DNA of 64,000 nucleotides, taken from assembly GCF_017876435.1 (NCBI RefSeq), contig NZ_JAGIOA010000001.1:1860001-1924000 (forward strand). The letters are read 5' to 3'. Made by a program: the position numbers and the translations under genes. Shown piece after piece: positions 43,539 through 52,701 of this stretch. A model generated the notes under the pieces. It saw nothing but the letters and a program-made list of their open reading frames with translations, did not search any database and had not been told where the DNA came from. This stretch comes from Microbacterium phyllosphaerae. Its GTDB lineage: Bacteria > Actinomycetota > Actinomycetes > Actinomycetales > Microbacteriaceae. The stretch's first letter is position 1, and the number at the start of each line of letters is the position of its first letter.

Positions 43539-45953
43539 ATGTCTCGACGTGCCCCACGCTCTCGAAACACCATGAGGATGCCCCGAATCCTCGCCACCTT
43601 CGTCGCAGTAGCGGCGCTCGTGGTCGGTGTCACCGTCCCTGCTGAGTCCGCGTCTGCGGTGACTTCGGCCTCGACCGGAGTCGTTCAGGCGCGAGACGTG
43701 AAGACGACGCTCGCGGGCTTCAACGCGGGCAATCTCATCAGCGATGCCGTCTTCACCAAGAAGAACTCGATGACCGAAGCGCAGATCCAGTCGTTCTTCA
43801 ACAGCAAGGTCTCGAAGTGCCAGTCCGGCTACGTCTGTCTCAAGGACTTCCGGATCACGTCGGTCACTCGCCCCGCTGACGCGTATTGCAAGGGGTACAC
43901 GGGCGCAGCGAACGAGACAGCGGCGCGCATCATCTATCGCGTCGCGCAGTCGTGCAACATCAATCCCCAGGTGCTCATCGTCATGCTCCAGAAGGAGCAG
44001 GCGCTGATCACGCACACGTGGCCGAGCGCATGGCGCTACAACATCGCGCTGGGTCAAGGATGCCCCGACACCGCGCCGTGCGACCCCGACTTCATCGGCT
44101 TCTTCCACCAGATCTACGGTGCTGCCCGGCAGATGCAGATCTACATGGAGGGCAAGTGGTTCCAGTGGTATGCGCCCGGCAACACCTGGAATGTCCTGTA
44201 CAACCCGAACGCGGCGTGCGGCTCGGGTCGGGTCTACATCGCGAACAAGGCCACCGCGGCTCTCTACTACTACACGCCGTATCAGCCGAACGCGGCCGCC
44301 CTCAAAGCGGGGTACGGGCTCGGCGACAACTGCTCGGCGTACGGAAACCGCAACTTCTACAACTACTTCACCGACTGGTTCGGTCCGACTCAGGGTGCGC
44401 CGGCGGCAGTTCTGCCGACGCTTGCCTCGGCCAACACCTCGAACTATGTGGTGACCGTGGATGCTTCCGGGGTTGCCTGGGGCTACCCGTTCGGGAAGAA
44501 GGTCTGGGGCAACCGTGTGCAGATGGCGACTGGCCTCGGTGATGTCACGTCGTTCTTCGGCGCGGGCGATCTCAACGGCGACGGGCACCGTGACTTCATC
44601 TCGGTGCAGAAGAACGGCACGGTCTCGGCGCTCTACGGCAACGGGACCACGAAGTTGTCCGCTCCCGTCGCACTCGCGGGGGACTGGCGCGGCGTGACCT
44701 CGGTTCTGCCGGCCGGCGATTTCAACGGCGACGGCATCCCCGACCTGTTCACGACCGACGCGGCCGGCACCCTCCATCTCCGCAGCGGTGACAACAGAGG
44801 CGGATTCCGAGCACCCACGGTCGTCGGCACAGGATGGCAGTCGATGAGCATGCTCATCGGGGGCGTCGACATGAATCGAGACGGGCGCAGCGATCTCATC
44901 GCCCGCGACTCGACCGGCCGCCTGCTTCTGTATCCCGGAAACGGCCGTGGTGGATGGGGCACGAGAGTCCAGCTCGGTTCGGGATGGTCCGGCATGACGT
45001 CGATCTTCAGTCCTGGTGACTTCACCGGCAACGGGACGCCCGACATCCTCGCGCACACGGCATCCGGCGCACTGCTCGCATATGAGGGTCGAGGGGCTGC
45101 CTCCCTCACGAGCGCGGGATCCGTCGGCACCGGGTGGAATGCCTTGAAGACGAAGGCATCGGCCGGCGCCGCGGTCACCGCTCCTCGCGCGCTTCCCGCA
45201 GGCTTCGGCAACGTCGACCGCGCAGGCGGCAACGACATCGTCGCCCTCACGTCCTCCGGAGAACTGCGACTCTACGGCGGCAACAACGCCGGTGCTTGGC
45301 GGTCCTCGAGCACGCTCATGAAGGGCTGGAACCCCAAGGACACCGTGGTGTCGATGGGTGACTTCACCGGTGACGGTCGCGCAGATCTCGGGCGTATCGA
45401 CGCCGCCGGTGTCCTGACGCTCTATCCGGCGAAGGGGAGTGCCTTCGGCACGCCCGTGCGCATCGGTCACGGCTGGAACGCATTCGCTCATGTGATCGGG
45501 GGAGTCGATTTCGATGGGGACCGGCTTCCTGACGTCATCGCGGTCGATTCCTCCGGCAACATGCTGCTCTACCGCGGTGATGGCAAGGGTGGGTTCCAGG
45601 GTGCGGCGACCTCGATCGGCAAGGGGTGGGGGGCTGCGGCGACGATCATCAACGCCGGCGACTTCACCGGGGACGGTCGCACCGACCTGATCGCCCGGAT
45701 GGACGACGGAACTCTTCGGCTCTACCCGACCAACGGCAAGTCCGGCTTCGGCACGTCGACTCAGATCGGCAAGGGGTGGGGCGCGATGACCGAGCTCGTG
45801 GGCCCCGGAGACTTCACCGGAGACCGTAGGGCCGACCTGTTGGCGATCCGCACCGATGGAGGGCTGTTCCTCTACACCGGCAACGGAAAGGGCGGATGGG
45901 CATCGTCCGGCCAGATCGGCAGGGGATGGGGTGGGATCGTGAGCGTGGGCTGA
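43539..45953 (+). CDS. Secreted FG-GAP repeat protein with lysozyme-like N-terminal domain
   Basis: About 804 residues: Arg-rich signal peptide (cleavage near AESASA), a domain of about 240 residues with CNINPQVLIVMLQKEQALIT, YNIALGQGCPD and FFHQIYGAARQM that resembles lytic-transglycosylase-like folds (the Glu in QKEQ is a candidate acid), then roughly nine FG-GAP/VCBS repeats such as GDFTGDGRADLG and GDFNGDGIPDLF with calcium-type Asp/Asn loops, giving a probable beta-propeller. It binds or processes extracellular glycans, by inference. A CACACT box lies 6 nt before the ATG at 43539; ATG at 43572 gives a more compact signal peptide. It lies inside the polysaccharide locus. Confidence 0.85.
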   Translation: MSRRAPRSRNTMRMPRILATFVAVAALVVGVTVPAESASAVTSASTGVVQARDVKTTLAGFNAGNLISDAVFTKKNSMTEAQIQSFFNSKVSKCQSGYVCLKDFRITSVTRPADAYCKGYTGAANETAARIIYRVAQSCNINPQVLIVMLQKEQALITHTWPSAWRYNIALGQGCPDTAPCDPDFIGFFHQIYGAARQMQIYMEGKWFQWYAPGNTWNVLYNPNAACGSGRVYIANKATAALYYYTPYQPNAAALKAGYGLGDNCSAYGNRNFYNYFTDWFGPTQGAPAAVLPTLASANTSNYVVTVDASGVAWGYPFGKKVWGNRVQMATGLGDVTSFFGAGDLNGDGHRDFISVQKNGTVSALYGNGTTKLSAPVALAGDWRGVTSVLPAGDFNGDGIPDLFTTDAAGTLHLRSGDNRGGFRAPTVVGTGWQSMSMLIGGVDMNRDGRSDLIARDSTGRLLLYPGNGRGGWGTRVQLGSGWSGMTSIFSPGDFTGNGTPDILAHTASGALLAYEGRGAASLTSAGSVGTGWNALKTKASAGAAVTAPRALPAGFGNVDRAGGNDIVALTSSGELRLYGGNNAGAWRSSSTLMKGWNPKDTVVSMGDFTGDGRADLGRIDAAGVLTLYPAKGSAFGTPVRIGHGWNAFAHVIGGVDFDGDRLPDVIAVDSSGNMLLYRGDGKGGFQGAATSIGKGWGAAATIINAGDFTGDGRTDLIARMDDGTLRLYPTNGKSGFGTSTQIGKGWGAMTELVGPGDFTGDRRADLLAIRTDGGLFLYTGNGKGGWASSGQIGRGWGGIVSVG

Positions 45954-46043
45954 CACGCCCCCCGTGGCGGCGAACTGTCAGGCGGTCGCATGGGATAATG
46001 GGTGCCGCGGTCGATATCGCCGCGCCATCAAGTGAGTGGGCCT

Positions 46044-46949
46044 GTGACAGACACCCGAGATTTCTTCACCGCCGTCCCGCGTTCCGAGTTCGAGACACCC
46101 GGCACCAGCCGGGGCCTGGTCGACGTGGTGCGCTGGCGTTACCTCCTGAATCTGCTGGTCCGCACCGGCGTCACCACGCGGTACCGCAACTCCGTGCTCG
46201 GCTGGACCTGGTCGTATGTGCGACCGGCTGCGCAGTTCCTCGTGTTCTGGGTGGTGCTCGGCCTCTTCATGAACCTCGACCGCGGGATACCGAACTACGC
46301 GGTCTACCTCTTCTCCGGGATCGTCGTCATCAACCTCTTCTCCGAGGCCTTCAAGAACGCGACGACATCGATCGTGGGCAACGCGCCCCTGGTGCGGAAG
46401 GTGTTCCTGCCGCGGCAGCTGTTCGCAGTCTCGGCGGTCATCGTCGCCTTCGTGCATTTCCTGCCTCAGGTCGGACTTCTGCTGGTGGTCTGCCTCCTCC
46501 TGGGGTGGATCGTGAACGTCTCCCTGCTCTCGATCCTCGCGATCCTCGCGGGGATGCTGATCGTGATGCTGTTCGCGCTGGGCCTCGGCCTGTTCTTCGG
46601 CGCGATCAATGTACGATTCCGAGACGCCGAGAACATCGTCGAGCTGCTGTTGCTGCTGGCGACGTGGGCGTCGCCGGTGCTGTACGCCTGGACACAGGTG
46701 CAGGATGCGGTCGTGGACAAGCTCGGGTGGCCCCAGTGGCTCGTCGAGGTCTACATGCTCAATCCGATCACGCAGGGCGTCGAGCTCTTCCACTACGCCT
46801 TCTGGCGGCCGGTCACCGACACGGCGCTCCAGCTGCCCCCGGGCCTCGCGTGGAACACTCTGTGGACGTTCCTCATCGCCGTCGGCACGCTGCTGTTCGG
46901 CCAGTTCGTGTTCCGACGCCTCGAGGGAAGGTTCGCACAAGACCTATGA
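46044..46949 (+). CDS. ABC-2 type polysaccharide export permease (Wzm/TagG-like)
   Basis: A 301-residue membrane protein with six helices, beginning YLLNLLVRTGVTTRYRNSVLGW, the typical gating and RYR-x-S-x-L-G-W entry of Wzm/TagG permeases. It forms the channel that moves a finished lipid-linked glycan across the membrane. GTG at 46044 is used; the open frame extends 14 codons further. A GATAAT box lies at 45994-45999, giving a leader of about 40 nt. Four-base overlap (ATGA) with the ATPase gene. Confidence 0.92.
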   Translation: MTDTRDFFTAVPRSEFETPGTSRGLVDVVRWRYLLNLLVRTGVTTRYRNSVLGWTWSYVRPAAQFLVFWVVLGLFMNLDRGIPNYAVYLFSGIVVINLFSEAFKNATTSIVGNAPLVRKVFLPRQLFAVSAVIVAFVHFLPQVGLLLVVCLLLGWIVNVSLLSILAILAGMLIVMLFALGLGLFFGAINVRFRDAENIVELLLLLATWASPVLYAWTQVQDAVVDKLGWPQWLVEVYMLNPITQGVELFHYAFWRPVTDTALQLPPGLAWNTLWTFLIAVGTLLFGQFVFRRLEGRFAQDL

Positions 46950-47683
46950 GCGATCAGTTGGCGCATAAGCCGAGCATCATCATCGACGGTGTGCGCAAGC
47001 GCTTCACCCTCAATCACGCGTTCTCCCTCAAGGACACCGTCGTCGCCTGGATCAAGAGACGCAAGCTCACGAGCGAGTTCGAAGCGCTCAAGGGCCTCGA
47101 TCTCGTGATCGGCGAGGGCGAGTCCGTCGCCATCCTGGGCTTCAACGGCTCCGGCAAGTCGACCCTGCTCAAGCTCATCTCGGGCGTCATGGAGCCGGAT
47201 GACGGCGAGGTGCTGACCCGTGGTCGTGTCGCCGGACTCATCGAGGTCGGCGCCGGATTCCACCCTGAGCTGTCCGGTCGAGAGAACGTCTTCCTGAACG
47301 CCGCGATCCTCGGCATGAAGCGGCACGAGATCGAAGCGCGTTATGACGAGATCGTCGCCTTCAGTGAGATCGAGCAGTTCATCGATCAGGAGGTCAAGCA
47401 CTACTCATCCGGCATGTTCATGAGACTCGCGTTCTCCGTGGCGATCCATGTCGAGCTCGATGTGCTTCTGGTCGACGAGATCCTGTCAGTCGGCGACGCG
47501 CCCTTCCGCGAGAAGTGCCGCCTCAAGTTCGAAGAGCTCATCGCGCAGGGCAAGACACTCGTCGTCGTGAGCCACGACATGGAGATGGTGCGCGAACTCT
47601 GCGGGCGAGGCGTCGTGATCAACAAGGGCGAAGTCGTGTACGACGGCGAGGTGGAGGGCGCGATCGCGCTGGTGGACGCATGA
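46946..47683 (+). CDS. ABC polysaccharide export ATPase (Wzt/TagH-like)
   Basis: A 245-residue ATPase with Walker A GFNGSGKST (about 63-71), the Q-loop replaced region GLIEVGAGFHPELSGREN characteristic of this subfamily, signature SSGMFMRLAF (in place of LSGGQ) and Walker B VLLVDEILSVGD. It lacks the C-terminal carbohydrate-binding domain found in O-antigen Wzt proteins, so it is closer to TagH/RfbB without substrate-recognition domain. It powers the preceding permease. ATGA overlaps both neighbours. Confidence 0.93.
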   Translation: MSDQLAHKPSIIIDGVRKRFTLNHAFSLKDTVVAWIKRRKLTSEFEALKGLDLVIGEGESVAILGFNGSGKSTLLKLISGVMEPDDGEVLTRGRVAGLIEVGAGFHPELSGRENVFLNAAILGMKRHEIEARYDEIVAFSEIEQFIDQEVKHYSSGMFMRLAFSVAIHVELDVLLVDEILSVGDAPFREKCRLKFEELIAQGKTLVVVSHDMEMVRELCGRGVVINKGEVVYDGEVEGAIALVDA

Positions 47684-49605
47684 TCCTGCATTGGCTGGCA
47701 GAGACCCCGGCGCTTCTCGTCGCGACAGCTGTCGTGTTCGTGCCGGGGATGCTCGGGCTCTACGCGATCGGGCTCCGAGGCCTCGCGCTGCTGGCAGCCG
47801 CTCCGATCTTCGGCGTCGCCGCGACAGCCGTGCTCGCCCTGGTCTTCGGCGCTGTCGGAGTGCCGTGGTCTCCACTGAGCTGGACGATCGGGGTCCTCGT
47901 GCTCGTCGGAGCCTCGTGGGGGGCGGGGCGCCTGCTGGGGGCCGAGCCGCATAGGACGAAGGTCGAGGGACCGGCATGGTTCCTGCCCTCCGCGATCGGG
48001 GTCGGAATCCTGATCGGCATGTCGCGCCTCATCGCGTACATCGTCGACCCCGCCGGTATCTCGCAGACGAACGACGCCGTGTTCCACATGAACGCCGTGC
48101 GGTTCATCGTCGAGACGGCCGACGCGTCCTCCCTCCATGTCAGTGAGGTCGTGGGCGGGTCCGGCTTCTACCCGGCGGCCTGGCACGCTCTGGTCTCGCT
48201 GATCGTCGGTTTCACCGGCACCAGCATCCCGATCGCCGCGAACATGCTCACCATCGTCATCGGCGCACTGATCTGGCCACTGGGCATCGCATGGCTCTCG
48301 CTGACGATCACACGCTCGCGTGCGGTCGCGGCGTATGCCGCAGTGCTGTCGTCCGCTCTGCAGACCTTCCCGCTGCTCATGTTCCAGTGGGGCGTGCTCT
48401 TCCCCAACGCTCTCTCCACCGCACTCGTGCCCGCCGCCGTGGCGTGGGTGATCCTGCTGGCTCAATGGCCGGCTTCGGACCGCGTCCGGCGATTCATCCG
48501 CGCGACCCTCGTCGTCGCGGTCATCGTCGCGGCACTCGCGCTGTCGCAACCCGCAGCTCTGCTCGTCTGGGCGGCCATCTGCATCGTCTGGGCGACGTTC
48601 CAGCTGCTCAGCGTCGTACCGAGAGAGGGGCTCGCGCGGCGCATCGGACTCGTCGTCGTGCTGTGGGCTGCACTCGGGACGGTGTGGTTCGTGCTCGCGA
48701 AGGGCACCAGCGGGTCTCACTGGCCCCCTTTCCGAGGCAAGCTCGAGGCGTTCGTCGATGTTCTCCTCAACGGCCAGGTGCTGATCCCGTTCGCGTGGGC
48801 CATCAGCGTCCTCGCTCTCCTCGGCGTGGTCGTCGCAGTTCGCGACACGAGTCTCCGCTGGCTCGTCGGCACGTGGGCCGGGGTGTCCGCGCTCTACATC
48901 CTGGTGGCATCCGTCGGTCATCCGATCGTGCGCGATCTCCTTCTCGCCCCGTGGTACGCCGACCCCTACCGTCTGGCGGCGCTCGCACCGATCGCGGTCG
49001 TACCACTCGCGGCGATCGGCGCGGATGCGATGACGAGGTGGATCGCCGGGCGCCTCCGCCCCGGCGTGGCCGATGCGAAAACCGCGCCGATCGGTGTGGC
49101 GGCCACGGTCGTCCTCATGCTGGTCCTCGTGCTGGTGCGACCCGTCGCGATGCCGGCCTTCCTGGACGGCACCTTCGATCGCGAGTCACGCTATGTGCTG
49201 ACATCCGACACGTTCCTCGATTCCGGCGAGCGCGAGCTGCTCGAATCACTCCCGACGCTCGTGGAACCTGGTTCGCGCGTGATCGGGAATCCCTCGACGG
49301 GCACCGGATTCGGGTACATGCTGAGCGGCGTCGATGTCTACCCCCGCACGTGGTCGCAGCCCACATCTGCGGCATGGGCTGTGCTCTCCGAACGACTCCG
49401 CGATGCGGGTGACGACACCGAAGTCTGCGACGCGCTCGCGACCCTCGGGGACCCGCGGTATGTGCTCGATTTCGGCTTGGGTGAAGATGGTCCAGGTCGT
49501 TATGAGCTGCCCGGAATGACCGACTTCGAGGGTCAGGACGGCTTCGAACTCGTCGCTGCCGAGGGGGACGCGTCACTGTGGCGGATCACGGCGTGCGGAC
49601 CGTAG
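47680..49605 (+). CDS. Large multi-pass membrane protein, DUF6541-like, possible GT-C glycosyltransferase
   Basis: A 641-residue protein with about 12-14 membrane helices and a soluble C-terminal domain (about residues 500-641: GSRVIGNPSTGTGFGYMLSG). After the first helices an outer loop reads TNDAVFHMNAVRFI; a conserved Asp in the first outer loop is typical of GT-C transferases that use polyprenyl-phosphate sugars, so that role is proposed. The family is frequent in actinobacterial surface-glycan loci but not characterised. It overlaps the ATPase gene by ATGA and precedes a GT2/DUF2304 pair. Confidence 0.75.
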   Translation: MILHWLAETPALLVATAVVFVPGMLGLYAIGLRGLALLAAAPIFGVAATAVLALVFGAVGVPWSPLSWTIGVLVLVGASWGAGRLLGAEPHRTKVEGPAWFLPSAIGVGILIGMSRLIAYIVDPAGISQTNDAVFHMNAVRFIVETADASSLHVSEVVGGSGFYPAAWHALVSLIVGFTGTSIPIAANMLTIVIGALIWPLGIAWLSLTITRSRAVAAYAAVLSSALQTFPLLMFQWGVLFPNALSTALVPAAVAWVILLAQWPASDRVRRFIRATLVVAVIVAALALSQPAALLVWAAICIVWATFQLLSVVPREGLARRIGLVVVLWAALGTVWFVLAKGTSGSHWPPFRGKLEAFVDVLLNGQVLIPFAWAISVLALLGVVVAVRDTSLRWLVGTWAGVSALYILVASVGHPIVRDLLLAPWYADPYRLAALAPIAVVPLAAIGADAMTRWIAGRLRPGVADAKTAPIGVAATVVLMLVLVLVRPVAMPAFLDGTFDRESRYVLTSDTFLDSGERELLESLPTLVEPGSRVIGNPSTGTGFGYMLSGVDVYPRTWSQPTSAAWAVLSERLRDAGDDTEVCDALATLGDPRYVLDFGLGEDGPGRYELPGMTDFEGQDGFELVAAEGDASLWRITACGP

Positions 49606-49623
49606 GCCTTCCGCACGCCCGGC

Positions 49624-49629
49624 TAGGAT
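49624..49629 (+). promoter_or_regulatory. -10 box of the GT2 gene
   Basis: TAGGAT, 4 nt before ATG 49634 and 7 nt before ATG 49637; the spacing elsewhere in the window favours 49637 as start. Confidence 0.5.
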
Positions 49630-49636
49630 CGAGATG

Positions 49637-50365
49637 ATGGGTGCGACAGAACAGCGTGTCCTCGTCGTCATACCGGCGTGGAACGAAGAAGAGTCCGTCG
49701 CGGGCGTGGTCGGCGACGTCGTGGCTGCGGTTCCCCGCGCCGTCTGCGTCGTCGTGGACGACGGGTCGACGGACTCCACATCGGAGGCCGCCCGCAACGC
49801 GGGAGCCGTCGTTCTGACGCTGCCATTCAACCTCGGCGTCGGCGGCGCGATGAGGACCGGATTCCGCTATGCACGAGCCAACGGCTTCGAGATCGTCGTG
49901 CAGGTGGACGCGGATGGTCAGCACGACCCGGCCGCCATCCCGTCACTGATCGACGCTCTGAAGGACTCGGATCTCGTGATCGGAGCCCGCTTCGCGGGAG
50001 TCGGCGACTACAGCGTCGCGGGACCGCGGCGCTGGGCGATGAGGATGCTCGCCGGGGTCCTGAGTCGCGTCACCCGCGGACGGCTGACCGACGTCACGAG
50101 CGGCTTCAAGGCCTCGGGACCGCGAGCAGTGCGGTTGTTCGCCGACAACTTCCCCGCCGAGTATCTCGGCGACACGATCGAAGCACTGGTGATCGCCGCG
50201 CGCGCGGGTCTGGGCATCCGCCAGGTGCCGGTGGAGATGCGCGTCCGGCAGGGCGGCGAGCCCTCGCATCATCCTGTCAAGGCAGCGATCTATCTGATCA
50301 GGGCCTGCGCGGCGTTCGGGCTGGCGATGATGAGGCCGCGCACTCGTCTGGAGGGGATCTCGTGA
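49637..50365 (+). CDS. Glycosyltransferase family 2, dolichyl-phosphate-sugar-synthase-like
   Basis: A 242-residue GT-A enzyme without membrane helices. Motifs: VVIPAWNEEESVAGVV, VVDDGSTDST (first DDG), QVDADGQHDPA (metal DxD) and DVTSGFKA. The length and sequence fit polyprenyl-phosphate mannose/glucose synthases and UndP-glycosyltransferases, which transfer one sugar to a lipid phosphate. Downstream DUF2304 gene overlaps by 4 nt (GTGA) and may supply a membrane anchor. The donor sugar is unknown. An in-frame ATG at 49634 would add one residue. Confidence 0.85.
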   Translation: MGATEQRVLVVIPAWNEEESVAGVVGDVVAAVPRAVCVVVDDGSTDSTSEAARNAGAVVLTLPFNLGVGGAMRTGFRYARANGFEIVVQVDADGQHDPAAIPSLIDALKDSDLVIGARFAGVGDYSVAGPRRWAMRMLAGVLSRVTRGRLTDVTSGFKASGPRAVRLFADNFPAEYLGDTIEALVIAARAGLGIRQVPVEMRVRQGGEPSHHPVKAAIYLIRACAAFGLAMMRPRTRLEGIS

Positions 50366-50814
50366 ACGGTGTGACCTATGCCTTCGGCATCGTCGCCGCG
50401 CTCGTCGCGCTGTTCGCGATCGTCGAGCTCATGCGCAAAGGCACGCTGCGCGAGCGCCATGCGGTGTGGTGGTTCTTCGGCGGCCTGTTCGCCCTCGTCA
50501 TCGCGGTGTTCCCCCAGACTCTCACCTGGGCGGCCAAGGTACTCGGTGTCGCGGTACCCTCCAACCTCGTCTTCTTCGTCGCGATCGGACTTCTCTTCCT
50601 GGTGAGCCTTCAGTACGGAGCCGAACTCACGAGGATCGAGGCGCGGATGCGAAACCTCAGCGAGCACGCGGCTTTCGTCGATCAGCGTCTGCGCGTGCTC
50701 GAGCAGTCGACCCCGCGGGTCGACGCCGTGAGGGGCGATGGTGATGCGGAGTCGCACGGCAGCAGTTCCGCCGCACGCCCTGACGGCGACGATCCTGAGG
50801 ACGTGGACCGGTGA
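50362..50814 (+). CDS. DUF2304 small membrane protein
   Basis: A 150-residue protein with three membrane helices (about residues 3-22, 36-55 and 67-85), a short amphipathic helix (TRIEARMRNLSEHAAFVDQRLRVL) and an acidic disordered tail. DUF2304 proteins are almost always next to a GT2 transferase, as here with 4-nt overlaps on both sides, so a membrane-anchoring or flipping partner is inferred. No enzymatic motif is visible. Confidence 0.8.
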   Translation: MNGVTYAFGIVAALVALFAIVELMRKGTLRERHAVWWFFGGLFALVIAVFPQTLTWAAKVLGVAVPSNLVFFVAIGLLFLVSLQYGAELTRIEARMRNLSEHAAFVDQRLRVLEQSTPRVDAVRGDGDAESHGSSSAARPDGDDPEDVDR

Positions 50815-52001
50815 ACGCCCAGAACTCGGAGCAGCCGATGCGGGTGACCATCGTCACCCGCATCTTCACGCCGGAGCCTTCCGCCGGTTCTCTGCGGTTG
50901 CAGGCGCTCACGGACGAGTTGGTCCGACGCGGTCATGACGTGCGGGTGATCACGACCAGGCCTCCCCGCTGGATCCCTCTCGAACCGTCTTCGGGGGAGA
51001 GGATCTCGCGCTGGCCCGTCCTCCGGGATCGCGACGGCTACGTGCGCGGATACCTCCAGTACCTGAGCTTCGACCTCCCGCTCGCCTTCCGGATGCTGTT
51101 CGGGCGGCGGACGGATGTGTACGTCGTCGAGCCTCCTCCGACCACCGGGGCTGTCGCACGGGTGCTCGCATGGATCCGCCGCCGCCCCTACGTCTATTAC
51201 GCGGCGGACATCTGGTCCGATGCCGCTCACATGACGGGCGCTGCATCCTGGGTCATCGGTGCCGTGCGGATGGTCGAGAAGCTGGCTCTCCGGCATGCGG
51301 CGGACAACCTCGTCGTCTCGGAGGGCGTCGCCCTCCGGATCGAAGAACTCGTCCCAGGCGCGGCGATGACGCTGGTGGGGCACGGAGTCGACACGGACCT
51401 GTTCTCCCCTGTCGGAGGCAGGGTGACCGCTCCGTCGGATGTGGTCTACGTGGGAACCATGAGCGAGTGGCATGGCGCCGGAGTCGCGATCGACGCGCTG
51501 GCCATCGTGATGGCCGAAGATCCTTCGGTCACGGCGACGTTCATCGGCCAGGGCGCGGACCGCCAGTCGCTCAAGGACACCGCGGCTCGACACGGCATCG
51601 ACGATCGCGTGCAGTTCCTCCCGCCGTTGCCTGCTGAGGAGGCGGCTCAGTGGGTGCGGTCCGCGAGGGTGGCCCTCGCGACCCTCAAGCCGGGAGCCGG
51701 CTATGACTTCGCCGTACCGACGAAGCTGTATGCGGCGATGGCCGTGGGAACACCCGTCGCCTTCAGTGGGCCAGAGCAGCTGCAGGCTCTTGTGACGAAG
51801 GAGCGACTCGGCGAGGCGGCATCCTTCGATGCCGCAGACTACGCGCGAGCGATCTCAGCGGTGCTCGCACGCAGCGATGGAGCGCCTGTCGATCACCTGA
51901 CCGATTGGGCCGTCCGCAACGTGTCCGCGCGATCGGTGGCCGAGAGGGCGGCGGATGCCGTGAGCCGCGCCGTTCTCGACGGTACGGATCGACGAGCGTG
52001 A
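50811..52001 (+). CDS. Glycosyltransferase family 4, WcaI/WbuB-like
   Basis: A 396-residue GT-B transferase. Motifs: TRIFTPEPSAGSLRLQAL at the acceptor half, WSDAAHMTGA, VSEGVALRIEELV, VVYVGTMSEWHGAGVAID and LAALKPGAGYDFAVPTKLYAAMAVGTPV-like sequence with the ExxE-type site altered. It resembles the aminosugar transferases of capsule clusters. Start GTG overlaps the DUF2304 stop. Donor and linkage unknown. Confidence 0.85.
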   Translation: MNAQNSEQPMRVTIVTRIFTPEPSAGSLRLQALTDELVRRGHDVRVITTRPPRWIPLEPSSGERISRWPVLRDRDGYVRGYLQYLSFDLPLAFRMLFGRRTDVYVVEPPPTTGAVARVLAWIRRRPYVYYAADIWSDAAHMTGAASWVIGAVRMVEKLALRHAADNLVVSEGVALRIEELVPGAAMTLVGHGVDTDLFSPVGGRVTAPSDVVYVGTMSEWHGAGVAIDALAIVMAEDPSVTATFIGQGADRQSLKDTAARHGIDDRVQFLPPLPAEEAAQWVRSARVALATLKPGAGYDFAVPTKLYAAMAVGTPVAFSGPEQLQALVTKERLGEAASFDAADYARAISAVLARSDGAPVDHLTDWAVRNVSARSVAERAADAVSRAVLDGTDRRA

Positions 52002-52034
52002 CCGCGCCCCAGCAGGCTCGCAGACACCCACAGA

Positions 52035-52040
52035 TAGAAT
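52035..52040 (+). promoter_or_regulatory. -10 box of the acetyltransferase gene
   Basis: TAGAAT in the 88-bp gap before the acetyltransferase gene. It would give a leader of about 45 nt containing the GAGGAG ribosome site, unlike the leaderless starts around it. Confidence 0.45.
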
Positions 52041-52089
52041 CTCAGATTGTCGTCCACGCGATCCGACGATGCCGACCCGAGGAGTTCCA

Positions 52090-52701
52090 TTGACACTGCG
52101 CAGCCACGTGCGGATCGTAGATTCCGCTGATGTCTCACCCGACGCCGTCATCGGTGACGGCTCGTCCATCTGGCACCTAGCGCAGGTGCGGGAGGACGCG
52201 CAGCTCGGAGAGAACTGCATCGTCGGGCGCGGTGCCTACATCGGCACCGGCGTCGTGATGGGCGACAACTGCAAGGTGCAGAACTACGCGCTGGTCTATG
52301 AGCCGGCGAAGCTGGGCGACGGTGTCTTCATCGGGCCCGCTGTGGTGCTCACCAACGACACGTACCCGCGTGCGATCAACGCGGACGGCACGATCAAGAG
52401 CGCGCACGACTGGGAGCCGGTCGGCGTGACCATCGAACGCGGCGCCGCGATCGGAGCGCGCGCCACCTGCGTGGCGCCGGTGACCATCGGTGCGTGGGCG
52501 ACGGTGGCGGCCGGCGCCGTCGTCGTGAAGGACGTTCCGGCGTATGCGCTGGTGGCAGGCGTGCCTGCGCGTCGCATCGGCTGGGTCGGCGAGTCCGGCG
52601 TGCCGCTCGTGGCCGGCGAGGACACGAACATCTGGGTGTGCCCGACCACGGGCGATCGATTCTTCGAGACTGACGGAAAACTGACCAAGGAGACCGTGTG
52701 A
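52090..52701 (+). CDS. Acyltransferase, WbpD/WlbB-like (UDP-3-amino-sugar N-acetyltransferase)
   Basis: A 203-residue left-handed beta-helix transferase. Hexapeptide repeats run from about residue 15 (VIGDGSSIWHLAQVRED) to 160, with a catalytic-type histidine in SIWHLAQ and the CoA-binding end VKDVPAYALVAGVPARRIGW. The closest fit is the UDP-2-acetamido-3-amino-2,3-dideoxyglucuronate N-acetyltransferase. GAGGAG at 52079-52084 selects the TTG at 52090 over the ATG at 52069. It overlaps the aminotransferase gene by GTGA, which strengthens the pathway assignment. Confidence 0.88.
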   Translation: MTLRSHVRIVDSADVSPDAVIGDGSSIWHLAQVREDAQLGENCIVGRGAYIGTGVVMGDNCKVQNYALVYEPAKLGDGVFIGPAVVLTNDTYPRAINADGTIKSAHDWEPVGVTIERGAAIGARATCVAPVTIGAWATVAAGAVVVKDVPAYALVAGVPARRIGWVGESGVPLVAGEDTNIWVCPTTGDRFFETDGKLTKETV

